DNA of 34,827 nucleotides from Opitutus sp. GAS368 (GTDB lineage Bacteria > Verrucomicrobiota > Verrucomicrobiia > Opitutales > Opitutaceae). The stretch is taken from assembly GCA_945868215.1 (NCBI GenBank), contig CAMBLN010000008.1, positions 1 to 34,827 on the forward strand, in the 5' to 3' direction. The translations under genes were made by a program, and so were the position numbers. Under the pieces are notes generated by a model that was not told the DNA's origin, searched no databases, and saw only the letters and a list, made by a program, of their open reading frames with translations. Within the stretch, counting starts at the first letter, position 1, and each line of letters starts with the position of its first letter. Of this stretch, positions 1-8,774 are shown piece by piece.

Positions 1-63
1 AAGCGCCAGCATTTGCTCGCGCGTGTTCATGCTCATCATAATGTCCTTCTTCGGACGGTTCAT
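1..63 (-). CDS. 5' end of a truncated gene, possibly carried by an insertion sequence
   Basis: Only the first 21 codons are inside the window, reading MNRPKKDIMMSMNTREQMLA and one further Leu; the rest lies left of position 1. The ATG at 63 is preceded on the minus strand by AAGGA with about six bases of spacing, a good ribosome binding site, so the start looks real. A possible insertion-sequence end lies about 70 bases upstream, which suggests a transposase or helper gene. The fragment is too short to assign a family, and no function is claimed. Confidence 0.4.
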   Translation of the reverse strand, partial: MNRPKKDIMMSMNTREQMLAL

Positions 64-130
64 GGTGTTTCCTTCGGTTGGTGGGTTCCTGTTTCCACCT
101 CACCAACTACCATGATCCGTCTTTTTGCTG

Positions 131-150
131 AACTTTCCGGACACTACCCT
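131..150 (-). mobile_element. Possible insertion-sequence terminal end
   Basis: Read on the minus strand, this stretch is AGGGTAGTGTCCGGAAAGTT. The TGTCCGG core resembles insertion-sequence terminal repeats. It lies just upstream of the truncated gene at 1-63 and abuts AT-rich DNA unlike the neighbouring coding sequence. The other end of the element is outside the window, so neither an inverted repeat nor a target duplication can be confirmed. The family is not assigned. Confidence 0.35.
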
Positions 151-169
151 TAATAAGTTACAAATTGGT
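150..169. repeat. Diverged half-copy of the 31-bp palindrome at 27422-27452
   Basis: TTAATAAGTTACAAATTGGT here matches the right half of the palindrome at 27434-27454 (TTAATAAGTGACAAACTTGG plus T) with one substitution and one missing base. It starts where the putative insertion-sequence end stops, as though the element had inserted near the centre of such a palindrome. The other half would lie outside the window. The surrounding DNA (150-215) is strikingly AT-rich and has no gene. Confidence 0.4.
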
Positions 170-272
170 ATTTATCGTTTATAATGAATTATTTAAGCTA
201 ATTAAAATAGCTCATTCGAGACAGGTTTGAACGACAAAGCGATGACGGGTCAGCCTTCACGCATTCCTTGGC

Positions 273-300
273 AAAAAACTCCGGGCGATAAGCCGCCGAG
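273..300 (-). terminator. Probable rho-independent terminator after nadB
   Basis: On the minus strand, a few bases after the nadB stop, CTC-GGCG-GCTTAT-CGCC-CG-GAG is followed by six T. It is an imperfect hairpin (GGCG/CGCC plus CTC/GAG around a 2-nt bulge) with a T tract, so it is a plausible but not strong terminator. Confidence 0.5.
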
Positions 301-304
301 ATGC

Positions 305-1903
305 TCAGGCTTTGCGAATGCGGGAGTCGCGGGCGACTTTTTTGGTCTTGGGGTAGTCCACGATCTCGTGGAGTCCCCGGCTTTCCTTGCGCTGCAACGC
401 GCACGCGACGATCAGCTCGGCAACCTGGGTGAGGTTGCGCAATTCCAGCAGGCGCGCATCCACCGAAAAATTCCAATAATACTCCTGGATCTCACGCGCC
501 AACGTCGCGATGCGGGTGCGGGCGCGTTCAAGGCGTCGGGTCGTGCGCATGATGCTCACGTAATCCCACATGGTGCGGCGCAGCTCGTCCCAGTTGTGCG
601 CAACGACCACGCGTTCATCGATGTCGCCGCCGCCGAGGTCGTGCCACTTGGGGATTTTTTGCGCGGGGAGACGGCGGGCTTTTTTCAGGTAGGCGTCCAC
701 CGAGATCGAACCGCGGTGGGCCATGACGACGGCTTCAAGGAGCGAGTTTGACGCGAGGCGGTTCGCCCCATGGAGCCCAGTGCAGGCCACTTCGCCGCAA
801 CCGTAAAGTCCCGGCAACGCGGTCTCGGCGGAAAGATTCGTGGCGACGCCGCCGCAGGTGTAGTGCGCCGCGGGGACGACGGGAATCATGTCCTTGGCGA
901 TGTTGATCCCGAGGTTTTTGCAGGTCTGGTAAATCTGCGGAAAACGCTCGCGAAGGAAGGCGTCGTTGCGGTGGGTGATGTCGAGCCACACGTGGGGCGA
1001 GCCGCTTTTCTTCATCTCGGCGTCGATGGCGCGCGCAACGATATCGCGGGGAGCGAGATCGGCCATCGGGTGGTAATCCTTCATGAACGCGTCGCCGGTG
1101 GCGTTGCGCAAAACCGCGCCTTCTCCGCGCACGGCTTCGCTGATGAGAAAGCGTTTGCCGGTGATCGAGTAGAGCGCGGTCGGATGGAACTGGATGAACT
1201 CCATGTTGCGCACTTCGACGCCCGCGCGATACGCCATCGCGATGCCGTCACCGGTGGCGATGTCGGGATTCGTCGTGTAGAGATACGCCTGCCCCGCTCC
1301 GCCAGTGGACAACATCACGACGGGCGCCTCGAACGTGAGCACGCGGCCGTCGCGCACATCGAGCGCATAGACACCGAGCACGCGGTCGGCGCCTCGCGAA
1401 CGCGGGCCGGCGAGCTTGCGGCGCGTGATCACATCGATGGCGAACATGTGTTCGAACATCGCGATGCGCGGTTCGCGAGAGAGGGCCTTGATGAGCGCGG
1501 CTTCGATGGCTTTGCCGGTCATGTCCTTCACGTGCAGCACGCGACGTTCGGTGTGTCCGCCTTCCCTTCCGAGGTCGTAGCCGCCGGCGGAATCGCGGGA
1601 AAACTTAAGACCGAGATCGACCAGTTCCTGCACGCGCGCCGGGCCGTCGCGCAAAATTTCCCGCACGACTTTCTCATCACACAGACCGTCGCCGGCGATG
1701 AGGGTATCGCTGACGTGTTTGTCCACATCGTCGGTCTCACCGGTTACAACCGCGATGCCGCCTTGCGCGTAGTTGGTGTTGGACTCGGCCTGATTCTTCT
1801 TGGTGAGAATCGCGACCGAGTGGCCGAGACGCGCGACCTTGAGCGCAAAGCTCAGGCCGGCGATGCCGCTGCCGATTACGAGGACGTCGAATTGATACCC
1901 CAT
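305..1903 (-). CDS. nadB: L-aspartate oxidase
   Basis: NadB oxidises L-aspartate to iminoaspartate with FAD, the first step of de novo NAD synthesis in the cytoplasm. The product is 532 residues, the normal family length. The N-terminus has the dinucleotide-binding motif VIGSGIAGLSFAL (about residues 9-21), followed by SNTNYAQGGIAVV, a conserved flavin-contacting segment of the succinate dehydrogenase/NadB family. Further family motifs are HTERRVLHVKDMTGKAIE and EFIQFHPTAL. Near the C-terminus is the helical domain with RTTRRLERA. The ATG at 1903 sits directly before the flavin motif; no strong Shine-Dalgarno is visible. It is the last gene of a reverse-strand group with panC and a small secreted protein, starting 8 bases after the latter. 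The quinolinate synthase partner nadA is not in the window. Confidence 0.96.
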   Translation of the reverse strand: MGYQFDVLVIGSGIAGLSFALKVARLGHSVAILTKKNQAESNTNYAQGGIAVVTGETDDVDKHVSDTLIAGDGLCDEKVVREILRDGPARVQELVDLGLKFSRDSAGGYDLGREGGHTERRVLHVKDMTGKAIEAALIKALSREPRIAMFEHMFAIDVITRRKLAGPRSRGADRVLGVYALDVRDGRVLTFEAPVVMLSTGGAGQAYLYTTNPDIATGDGIAMAYRAGVEVRNMEFIQFHPTALYSITGKRFLISEAVRGEGAVLRNATGDAFMKDYHPMADLAPRDIVARAIDAEMKKSGSPHVWLDITHRNDAFLRERFPQIYQTCKNLGINIAKDMIPVVPAAHYTCGGVATNLSAETALPGLYGCGEVACTGLHGANRLASNSLLEAVVMAHRGSISVDAYLKKARRLPAQKIPKWHDLGGGDIDERVVVAHNWDELRRTMWDYVSIMRTTRRLERARTRIATLAREIQEYYWNFSVDARLLELRNLTQVAELIVACALQRKESRGLHEIVDYPKTKKVARDSRIRKA

Positions 1904-1911
1904 GTTGAAAA

Positions 1912-2349
1912 TTAACGGGTGTTCTTGGCCTCAACCGCGGAAAGCGATTCGTAAGAGCCTTTTTCCAGAAGCGAAATCAACGAACCTACATTCTGCGAAT
2001 AGCGATCACACCCCATCATCATGGTGACCTCCAACTCGCTTTTCTCGTAGTGCGTTTTCAGGTGGTCGTAGAGCGGACGGTTCAACTTATAAAACGCGAC
2101 CAATGCATACATGCGCGCGGCATTGGTCCCACGGCCGTATACGACCACGAATTGCTCAAGGTTGTTTTTCTCGGCGTAGATTTTTTTAAACGCCGTCTCG
2201 CCTGCGGATGTCGTGCCGCCAAAGCCGATGCCGCCGCACGCGAAAAAATCCACCTCGGCGAGAATCTTCACCTCCGCTTCACCCGCGTGAAGCGTCGAAC
2301 CCGCGCCCAGCAGGATCACAAGCCACCACGCTGACGCCAAAAATTTCAC
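1912..2349 (-). CDS. Small secreted protein of unknown function between panC and nadB
   Basis: The product is 145 residues with an N-terminal hydrophobic segment (about residues 4-20) ending in LHAG, a plausible Sec signal peptide, so the protein is probably exported. The mature part has two cysteines (Cys38 and Cys114) that could pair, and no family was recognised. It starts with GTG and overlaps the panC stop by four bases (GTGA), which suggests translational coupling, and it ends 8 bases before nadB. Its place inside a biosynthetic operon does not reveal its role: its neighbours are cytoplasmic enzymes whereas this protein looks periplasmic. Confidence 0.75.
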   Translation of the reverse strand: MKFLASAWWLVILLGAGSTLHAGEAEVKILAEVDFFACGGIGFGGTTSAGETAFKKIYAEKNNLEQFVVVYGRGTNAARMYALVAFYKLNRPLYDHLKTHYEKSELEVTMMMGCDRYSQNVGSLISLLEKGSYESLSAVEAKNTR

Positions 2350-3191
2350 AGGATTTGATTATCGATCAGCCGCACTTCATCGACCCACACGGCGATCGTC
2401 ATCACGTCTTTCCCGGGGACGATTTCTCCCTTGATGGCTTCCATCGTCACCAGGTCCACGACGGAAACATAGATGATGCGCACGCGGCGCTGCTGGCCGA
2501 TGAGGTGCGTGGCCTCGGCGATGAGGCGGTCCACGCGACGCTCGCCGGCCGCAACCATGTCGGCGGCCTTCCGCAGCGCACGGTTGATGACCAGCGCTTC
2601 GATGCGCTGCGTGTTCGTCAGGTAACGGTTACGCGAACTCATCGCGAGTCCGTCGGCTTCGCGCAGCGTGGGCGCCACGACAATCTCGACGTCAAAATTT
2701 AGATCGATCGCCATCTTGTTGATCACGGCGACTTGTTGCGCGTCCTTCTGCCCGAAAACCGCCAGATGCGGACGCACGACGTTGAATAGCTTCGCGACCA
2801 CCGTGGTCACGCCGCGGAAATGCGCCGGACGCGACGCGCCCTCAAGCGGCTTCGCGATGTGCTCCTCCAGAACAAACGTCGAGTAACCCTTAGGATACAT
2901 TTCCAAGACTTCCGGGGCGAAAACGTAGTCCACGCCCGCCGCCTCGCACGCGGCGATATCGGCTTCAAGCGGACGCGGGTATTTCGTGTAATCCTCACTC
3001 GGCCCGAACTGCGTCGGGTTCACAAAAATCGAAACAACCACGACATCCGCGATGTCCGACGCGATTTTGACGAGGCTGAGATGCCCTTCATGCAACGCGC
3101 CCATTGTGGGCACGAGGCCGATGCGCTGGCCTTGGACGCGCAGTTGCCCGGCCAGCGACTGCATCTCGGATACCGACTTGATAATTTGCAT
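2346..3191 (-). CDS. panC: Pantothenate synthetase (pantoate-beta-alanine ligase)
   Basis: PanC joins pantoate and beta-alanine using ATP to make pantothenate, the coenzyme A precursor. It belongs to the nucleotidyltransferase superfamily. The sequence shows [14 protein letters not shown] with the HxGH ATP-binding motif (HEGH, residues 34-37), [21 protein letters not shown], and AMSSRNRYL, which takes the place of the KMSKS loop. The ATG at 3191 gives [10 protein letters not shown] and 281 residues, matching the usual length. An upstream in-frame start would add 21 residues with no family similarity and was not chosen. The gene leads a reverse-strand group with the secreted protein and nadB, and is divergent from dapL. 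panB lies about 22 kb away. Confidence 0.96.
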   Translation of the reverse strand: MQIIKSVSEMQSLAGQLRVQGQRIGLVPTMGALHEGHLSLVKIASDIADVVVVSIFVNPTQFGPSEDYTKYPRPLEADIAACEAAGVDYVFAPEVLEMYPKGYSTFVLEEHIAKPLEGASRPAHFRGVTTVVAKLFNVVRPHLAVFGQKDAQQVAVINKMAIDLNFDVEIVVAPTLREADGLAMSSRNRYLTNTQRIEALVINRALRKAADMVAAGERRVDRLIAEATHLIGQQRRVRIIYVSVVDLVTMEAIKGEIVPGKDVMTIAVWVDEVRLIDNQIL

Positions 3192-3294
3192 GAAACGGGG
3201 GACGCGCGGGGTAACGCGAGGCTTGAACAAAGCCCCGCCGCCACGCTTATTCAAGTTTTTCGCCTGTCGAAACGCATTTTCAAACTCTGCTCAC
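3192..3294. promoter_or_regulatory. Divergent promoter region between panC and dapL
   Basis: This 103-base gap separates two divergent start codons and must hold promoters for both directions. No convincing -35/-10 pair or operator palindrome was found by eye. The stretch nearest dapL (about 3249-3290) is less GC-rich than its surroundings. Confidence 0.4.
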
Positions 3295-4524
3295 ATGATC
3301 CGCATCAACGAAAATTACCTCAAGCTGAAGGCTTCCTACCTGTTTTCCGACATCGCCAAGCGCGTGACGGCCTACACCACCGCCAACCCCGACAAGCCTG
3401 TCATCCGCCTCGGCATCGGCGATGTCACCGAGCCCCTCGCACCGTCCGTCCTCAAGGCCTTCCACGCCGGCGTCGACGAGATGGCCGCCCGCGCCACTTT
3501 CAAGGGCTACGGCCCCGAGCAGGGCTACGCCTTCCTCCGCGAAGCCATCGCGACCCACGACTATGCCGCCCGCGGGTGCCCCATCGCCGCCGACGAGATC
3601 TTCGTCTCCGACGGCTCGAAATGCGACTGCGGCAACATCCAGGAAATCTTCGCCACCGAGGGTCTCCAGCTCGCCATCCCCGACCCCGTGTATCCGGTTT
3701 ACGTGGACACCAACGTCATGGCGGGCCGCACCGGCACCAACCTCGACGGCCGCTACTCCGGCGTGACCTATCTCGATTCCACGCCCTCCAACGGCTACGT
3801 TCCCGCGATCCCCACGACCGCGAGCGACCTCATCTATCTCTGCTTCCCTAACAACCCCACCGGCGCCGTCGCCACGCGCGAACAACTCGTCGCCTGGGTC
3901 GCCTACGCCAAGGCCAACAAAGCCATCATCCTTTTCGACAGCGCCTATGAGGCCTACATCCGCGATCCGCAGATCCCCCACTCCATCTACGAAATTCCCG
4001 GCGCCGACGAGGTCGCCATCGAGTTCCGCAGCTTCTCCAAAACTGCCGGCTTCACCGGCACGCGCTGCGCCTACACCGTAGTGCCCAAAAAACTACAGGC
4101 CTACGACGACGCCGGCAACGCCCACCCCGTCCACGCGCTCTGGAACCGCCGCCACACGACCAAGTTCAACGGCGTCTCCTACCCCGTGCAAAAGGCCGCC
4201 GCCGCGATCTACACCGCCGAGGGCAAGGCCGAGGTGAAGGCCATGACCGACTTCTACCTCGAAAACGCCGCGCTCATCCGCAAAGCCGTGGTCGATCTTG
4301 GGTTCACCTGCATCGGCGGAGACAACGCGCCCTACATCTGGGTCAACACCGGCACCGATTCGTGGCAGTTCTTCGACAAGCTCCTCAACGAAGCCCAGGT
4401 CGTCTGCACCCCCGGCGCCGGCTTCGGCAAATGCGGCGAAGGCCACGTGCGCATCAGCGCCTTCAATTCGCGCGCCAACGTCGAGACCGCCCTCGCCCGC
4501 ATCGCCACCGCGCTGAAAAAATAA
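3295..4524 (+). CDS. dapL: LL-diaminopimelate aminotransferase
   Basis: DapL converts tetrahydrodipicolinate directly to LL-diaminopimelate using glutamate and PLP, a one-step bypass in lysine and peptidoglycan precursor synthesis used by plants, chlamydiae, Verrucomicrobiota and others. The 409-residue product matches the family length. It is a fold-type I aminotransferase with NNPTG (186-190), the cofactor-binding Asp/Tyr in FDSAYEAY (Asp215, Tyr218) and the PLP lysine in [12 protein letters not shown] (Lys249). The N-terminus [17 protein letters not shown] is typical of DapL. The ATG at 3295 was chosen because the upstream extension reads back over panC without family similarity. A terminator follows closely, so the gene is probably transcribed alone. 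Confidence 0.96.
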   Translation: MIRINENYLKLKASYLFSDIAKRVTAYTTANPDKPVIRLGIGDVTEPLAPSVLKAFHAGVDEMAARATFKGYGPEQGYAFLREAIATHDYAARGCPIAADEIFVSDGSKCDCGNIQEIFATEGLQLAIPDPVYPVYVDTNVMAGRTGTNLDGRYSGVTYLDSTPSNGYVPAIPTTASDLIYLCFPNNPTGAVATREQLVAWVAYAKANKAIILFDSAYEAYIRDPQIPHSIYEIPGADEVAIEFRSFSKTAGFTGTRCAYTVVPKKLQAYDDAGNAHPVHALWNRRHTTKFNGVSYPVQKAAAAIYTAEGKAEVKAMTDFYLENAALIRKAVVDLGFTCIGGDNAPYIWVNTGTDSWQFFDKLLNEAQVVCTPGAGFGKCGEGHVRISAFNSRANVETALARIATALKK

Positions 4525-4556
4525 TCCGCACGCCGACTCACGTCGCTTGCAACAGG

Positions 4557-4588
4557 ATGCCCCGGCTTCACCAACCGGGGCATTTTTT
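4557..4588 (+). terminator. Rho-independent terminator after dapL
   Basis: ATGCCCCGG (4557-4565) pairs perfectly with CCGGGGCAT (4575-4583) around a 9-base loop and is followed by a T tract. It lies 33 bases after the dapL stop. Confidence 0.9.
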
Positions 4589-4701
4589 GCGTCCTAATGG
4601 GTGATAAACCCCACGCAATCAGCCCAATGCCGCATCGACTTCACCCCTCCCGCTAAACTGTCTTCCGCACCGGTCGATTGTAACGACCTCTTATTCCATC
4701 C

Positions 4702-5256
4702 ATGAAAAACTCCATCGGTTCCCTTGCCGCCCTCGCCGCCTTTGCCGCACCCGCCGTTGTCCAGGCCGCCCCGCTCTCTTCGGATGTCCGCGAAGCGTCC
4801 TTCAGCAACGTGTCGATCTCTCTCTCGGACCTCACCCCCATCGACTTTGACATCGATGGTGACGGCACGGCGGATTTTTTCGTTTACGGGAATTCCGGCT
4901 TCGCCATCCGCATCGATCCTTATGATCCCGCGGCCCTTTCATCCGCGGGACCGGTGACCTTCGGCTCGACCTTCGAAATCGCAGACGCGACCCGGTCGAA
5001 CAACTCCATCATCGGGGAGAACACCCTTTCTTACTACGGCTTCAGCTTCACCACCGGTGGCGAAGTTCACGCAGCCTGGGTTCAATTCGACACCAACACG
5101 CTCAACCCCGTCGTCGTCGGCGGTGGCTGGCAGGCATCTCCTGGCCTCGACATCACCGTCGGCGTCATCCCCGAGCCGTCCACCGCCGGAGCCTTCGCGG
5201 GCGCCGCCGCCCTGCTCGGCGCACTGGCCGTCCGCCGCCGCCGCACGACCCTGTGA
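4702..5256 (+). CDS. PEP-CTERM sorting domain protein
   Basis: This is an exported protein of 184 residues. It starts with a Sec signal peptide (residues 1-22, ending VQAA) and ends with a PEP-CTERM signal: IPEPS (from residue 156), a hydrophobic segment rich in Ala and Gly, then RRRR close to the C-terminus. In known systems this tail is recognised by an exosortase, often in bacteria that make extracellular polysaccharide. The mature part contains DFDIDGDGTADFF (about 48-60), a DxDxDG loop resembling calcium-binding repeats. The rest was not recognised. Its stop codon overlaps the GTG start of the next gene. No exosortase gene is in the window. A weak hairpin (GGTCG/CGACC, 4672-4688) lies just upstream. 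Confidence 0.85.
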   Translation: MKNSIGSLAALAAFAAPAVVQAAPLSSDVREASFSNVSISLSDLTPIDFDIDGDGTADFFVYGNSGFAIRIDPYDPAALSSAGPVTFGSTFEIADATRSNNSIIGENTLSYYGFSFTTGGEVHAAWVQFDTNTLNPVVVGGGWQASPGLDITVGVIPEPSTAGAFAGAAALLGALAVRRRRTTL

Positions 5257-6236
5257 CGCTGGCCCGCGCCATCGAAAGCGCCCGCGCCCATGACCTGCGC
5301 GCGCACTCGTCCCAGGAGGCGGCCACCCGCCGCCTTCTGGCCAACATCTCCGCCATTGAGGAACGCCTGCGCTTCCATCGCGCCGCCGTGGACGACGTGT
5401 TTTTCGCCCGGCGCGACGCCGCGCGCGGCGCGTCGTCCGAAATCGCCGGCGAAGCCACGCTCGCCGATTACCCGCTGGGGTTTTGCGGCGTCATCCGCGA
5501 CCAGGTGCTCGCGCGTCTCGTCGCCGACGACACGTTCCGCAAACTGATCGGCCCCGACGTCGTCCTCAAAAAAATCTTCGTCCTCCTCAAGGGCGTCTAT
5601 TTCCAAAACGCCCTCCAACTGGGCAACCTCTACGTCGACGTCGCCAACGACACCGTTTTCATCGACAAGCCCAAGATCGAGTGGCTGCGCATCGCCGACA
5701 CCCCGTTTGAAAACGCCGACTCGTGGTCCTCGGTCGCCGCGGTCGGCAGCCGCTACTATGAAGTGGAGCTTTACCCGAATCTGCTCTTCCCGCTCGCCTT
5801 CCCTGCGGCTCCTTTCTTCGCCATCCGCTCCTCGGGTCGCATCGATTTCTTCCAAGCCCAGGACATCCTCTTTCTGAAGGATCTGGGCGACGGCCTGCGC
5901 CGCACCCGCGCCTTGCTCGACGATCCCGCTTTTCTCGAGCGCCCGCTGCCCGAACCTTACCGCCTGCTCATCGAACGCTCCTGCGGCGGTAATCTCCACG
6001 CTGCCTTTCCGCTGGAATACGCTCCGACCGATGTCGACAGCCTGCGCGCGCAGGTGTTGCCGGAATTCGACGCGCTGTTTCGACAGGGCGATGCCGCCGC
6101 ACTCGCCACGGTGGATCGCTACCTGCGACTCATCAAAGATGCCACCCTGCGTCTCATGCGCATGGATCTGCGACCCTCGCCTGCTGAGCTCGACCGCCTG
6201 CGCGCCGAACGGGCGATCCCCGCGGCGGAGAGCTGA
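5253..6236 (+). CDS. Conserved-looking protein of unknown function
   Basis: The product is 327 residues with no signal peptide or membrane segment, so it is probably cytoplasmic. It has an Arg/Ala-rich helical N-terminus followed by a mixed alpha/beta region, and ends with a helical, charged tail. No catalytic motif or family was recognised. The GTG start overlaps the stop of the PEP-CTERM gene by four bases (GTGA), implying coupled translation, although this could be chance in dense DNA. It converges on the Mla lipoprotein gene with an 11-base gap and no visible terminator. The strong third-position GC bias in this frame supports real coding. Confidence 0.75.
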   Translation: MTLARAIESARAHDLRAHSSQEAATRRLLANISAIEERLRFHRAAVDDVFFARRDAARGASSEIAGEATLADYPLGFCGVIRDQVLARLVADDTFRKLIGPDVVLKKIFVLLKGVYFQNALQLGNLYVDVANDTVFIDKPKIEWLRIADTPFENADSWSSVAAVGSRYYEVELYPNLLFPLAFPAAPFFAIRSSGRIDFFQAQDILFLKDLGDGLRRTRALLDDPAFLERPLPEPYRLLIERSCGGNLHAAFPLEYAPTDVDSLRAQVLPEFDALFRQGDAAALATVDRYLRLIKDATLRLMRMDLRPSPAELDRLRAERAIPAAES

Positions 6237-6247
6237 CTAAACGCGGC

Positions 6248-6889
6248 TCACTTCACCGGCAACGCCGTCACGATCTCGGTGCCAAGCGCCGCAACCGCCT
6301 CGCTCAAAGCCGACGCCAGCGCGCCGAAATTTTCGCCGTCCCACTCTGCCTCGGGCGCGGTGAACACCTTGCGCAGCAAAATCGCGCCGCCCGGCTTCGA
6401 CTCCGTCACCTCCACCAGCGCGGAGAAACACGCGACCGCACCGCTGCCGTCGTCCTTGCGCTCCCCTTCGCAGCGAAACACGCGGATCGACACGTCGTAG
6501 TCGCGCTCCACCTCAAACGGGAACGGTTGCGCATAAACACGCTCCACCGTCTCCGCCCGCGCCAGCCGACCCGCCACCGTGCGGCCGATGCTTGTCGTAA
6601 GCGGCTCCGCCCAGCGCGCGAAACTCTGATACACGATCTCGTTGCCCCCTTCACGCACCACCATGTCTTTGCCGTTCAAATAAGGCGCGATCTCGATCCG
6701 CTTCACCCCCAGCACCAGCGCGCCGTCCACTTTGGCCGGACGAGCCGCATCCGAATGCTGGCCGGTCGTAAGCACATAATAACGGGTCGGGTCCGTCTTG
6801 GGCGGTGGCACCAGCGAACAGCCCGCCGCCATCAACAACATTCCCGCCGCCATCGTCACTCTCACCGCGTTTCGTAAATTCGTTTTCAT
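6248..6889 (-). CDS. ABC-type transport auxiliary lipoprotein (PqiC/DUF330-like)
   Basis: This is the probable outer-membrane or periplasmic lipoprotein partner of the MCE transporter encoded just upstream. The ATG at 6889 gives a basic N-terminus, a hydrophobic stretch and the lipobox MAAGC with Cys24, then PPPKTDPTRYYVLTTG, the Pro-rich to YYVL pattern typical of this family. The length of 213 residues fits. AAAGGGAT precedes this ATG. A GTG at 6934 overlaps the mlaD stop (GTGA) and could be used instead, but it would put 15 residues before the lipoprotein signal. It is the last gene of the mlaE-mlaF-mlaD operon. Confidence 0.85.
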   Translation of the reverse strand: MKTNLRNAVRVTMAAGMLLMAAGCSLVPPPKTDPTRYYVLTTGQHSDAARPAKVDGALVLGVKRIEIAPYLNGKDMVVREGGNEIVYQSFARWAEPLTTSIGRTVAGRLARAETVERVYAQPFPFEVERDYDVSIRVFRCEGERKDDGSGAVACFSALVEVTESKPGGAILLRKVFTAPEAEWDGENFGALASALSEAVAALGTEIVTALPVK

Positions 6890-6930
6890 ATCAAAAATCC
6901 CTTTCGTCATATGCGTCCCGTTCCAAGTCT

Positions 6931-7935
6931 TCACTTCGCCGGCTGTTTCCTTCCCGTCAGCAGCGCGCTCGGATTGCGCTCCAGGAAATCCGCCAGCTCA
7001 CGCACCGCCGCGGCGGCTTCGCCGAGCCGGATCAACGCCTGAGAAGCATCGTCGCCAAGGCTCTGCTGCGCGCTGACGAATTTCTGCACGGTTGCCGCGG
7101 TGCTGTTGAAGCTGACCACGGTCGCGCGCACATCTTCCAACGTCTTGGCCATGCTCTCGCCCGTCGGCCCGCTCTTGGCAAACTCGGCGAGGATCGCGTC
7201 CAGTTTCTGCGTCGCCGAACCGAGGTTGACCAGCGACTGCTTCAACTCCGGCGAGGCCGCCAGTTCACGCACCGACGCCCCGGCCGCCGTCCATTCCGCC
7301 ACCAGCGCACCCGTGTCCATCGCGTTGATTTTTTTCCGGGTGTCCGCCAGCAGGCCCTGCACTTCCCTCGAAAGCGCCGCAAAATCCATCCCTTTGATAT
7401 CGTTGAGAATCTCCGTCAGATTAGCCTGAAACTCCGAAATCGCCGAGGGCACGGCCGGCATCTCCACATACTTTGAATCCAGGTCGGCCCGCGGCACCGC
7501 CGGGTAAATCTTCGGATCAAGAAAATCCAGCTCCACGTAAAGCAGCCCGGTCGCCAGGCCGATCACGCCGAGCTGCGCCCGCATGCCGCGATCCACCAGC
7601 CCCTGCAATTTTCCGTCTTCCGTCACGTCGATCAACTCGCCCTTTTCGTCGGCGATCAGGTTGCGGTTCAGCTCGCACGCCACCGCCACCACCGACTGGT
7701 TGCTGGCCGGCACATAACGCAGCCCGATATCGACCACGCGCCCCACACGCACACCGCGCAACTTCACCGGTGAACCGAGATCCAGCCCGTGAATCGACTC
7801 GTCGAAATAAACCACGAACCGCTCGGGCCGTGAGAAAAAATTAATGCCGCCGAACGAAAACAACGCAACCAGCCCGAGGACGAGCGCCCCCAGGACAAAC
7901 AAACCGACGACGGCGGGACTGACTTTGGTCTTCAC
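6931..7935 (-). CDS. mlaD: MCE-family lipid-transport substrate-binding protein
   Basis: This is the MlaD-like subunit of an ABC system that moves phospholipids or other lipids between inner and outer membranes. It is 334 residues, with one N-terminal transmembrane helix (about residues 8-29, VVGLFVLGALVLGLVALFSF) and then the MCE domain, including the signature LDLGSPVKLRGVRVGRV. The MCE domain is followed by a long helical region (about 160-330) that in related proteins forms oligomeric tubes or needles. The start is GTG at 7935, 28 bases after mlaF. It is longer than E. coli MlaD and closer in shape to PqiB/YebT-type or plant-type MCE proteins with a long C-terminal helix. Confidence 0.88.
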   Translation of the reverse strand: MKTKVSPAVVGLFVLGALVLGLVALFSFGGINFFSRPERFVVYFDESIHGLDLGSPVKLRGVRVGRVVDIGLRYVPASNQSVVAVACELNRNLIADEKGELIDVTEDGKLQGLVDRGMRAQLGVIGLATGLLYVELDFLDPKIYPAVPRADLDSKYVEMPAVPSAISEFQANLTEILNDIKGMDFAALSREVQGLLADTRKKINAMDTGALVAEWTAAGASVRELAASPELKQSLVNLGSATQKLDAILAEFAKSGPTGESMAKTLEDVRATVVSFNSTAATVQKFVSAQQSLGDDASQALIRLGEAAAAVRELADFLERNPSALLTGRKQPAK

Positions 7936-7963
7936 GATAAAACAGGGTTATGCGGCTGCGGGT

Positions 7964-8764
7964 TCAAGGGGAAGGCTGGTTTTGGCGGGCGGTGACTTTC
8001 GCGTCCTCCCCGCGTCCGAGAAACTCCCGCACCCGCGCGTCGTTGCTCTCCTTCACCAGCACGCGCGGATCTCCTTCCGCGATGATGCCCTTGTGCTGCT
8101 TGTCCAGCATGATCACGCGGTCCGCGATCGAGAAAATCGACGCCAGCTCGTGCGACACCACCACGCAGGTCATGCCGAGCAGGTCGCGCAGATTCACAAT
8201 CAGCTCGTCCAGCTTGCGCGAACTGATCGGATCCAGCCCCGCCGAGGGCTCGTCGAAAAACACGATCGCCGGATCCAGCGCCAGCGCCCGCGCCAGCCCC
8301 GCGCGTTTGCGCATCCCGCCGCTGATCTCCGACGGATAATAACTGTCGTAACCCGACAGCCCGACTTGCGCGAGTTTCATGCACGCCAGCTCCGCCCGCT
8401 CCGCCGCGTCCAGCGGCGTGTATTCCCCGAGCGGCAGCATCACGTTTTCCAAAAGCGTGAGCGAACTCCACAACGCCCCTCCTTGGTAAAGCACGCCGAT
8501 GCGCTTCAACATCTCCCGCTGGCGGTCGCCGGACGCCCGGTTGAAACACTCGCCGAAAAAATTCACCGTGCCCGCCGTCGGCGGATTCAATCCGACCAGG
8601 TGCCGCAACAGCGTGCTCTTCCCGCAACCCGATCCGCCGATGATGAAAAAGATCTCCCCGCGCTTCACCTGGAAATGAATGTCCGCCAGCAACACCTTTC
8701 CATCGTAGCCGCACTCCAGGCCGGCGACGTCAATGGCGGGGAAATGTGTATCCGTTGTGTTCAT
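7964..8764 (-). CDS. mlaF: ABC transporter ATP-binding protein, MlaF type
   Basis: This is the ATPase that powers the MCE lipid transporter. The 266-residue protein has Walker A GGSGCGKST, a Q-loop region (VLYQGGALWSSLTLLENVMLPL), the ABC signature ISGGMRKRAGLARALALDP, Walker B IVFFDEPSAGLDP and the switch histidine in VVSHE. The phrase SGGMRKRAGLARAL is typical of MlaF. The ATG at 8764 lies 10 bases after the mlaE stop, consistent with one operon. Confidence 0.93.
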   Translation of the reverse strand: MNTTDTHFPAIDVAGLECGYDGKVLLADIHFQVKRGEIFFIIGGSGCGKSTLLRHLVGLNPPTAGTVNFFGECFNRASGDRQREMLKRIGVLYQGGALWSSLTLLENVMLPLGEYTPLDAAERAELACMKLAQVGLSGYDSYYPSEISGGMRKRAGLARALALDPAIVFFDEPSAGLDPISSRKLDELIVNLRDLLGMTCVVVSHELASIFSIADRVIMLDKQHKGIIAEGDPRVLVKESNDARVREFLGRGEDAKVTARQNQPSP

Positions 8765-8774
8765 ACGAGGTGCC

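Noticed and set aside
770-1915. Long plus-strand open frame opposite nadB
   Set aside because: It is antisense to a clear nadB, rich in His/Asp/Val/Gly of the type produced by GC-rich complementary strands, and has no recognisable domain.
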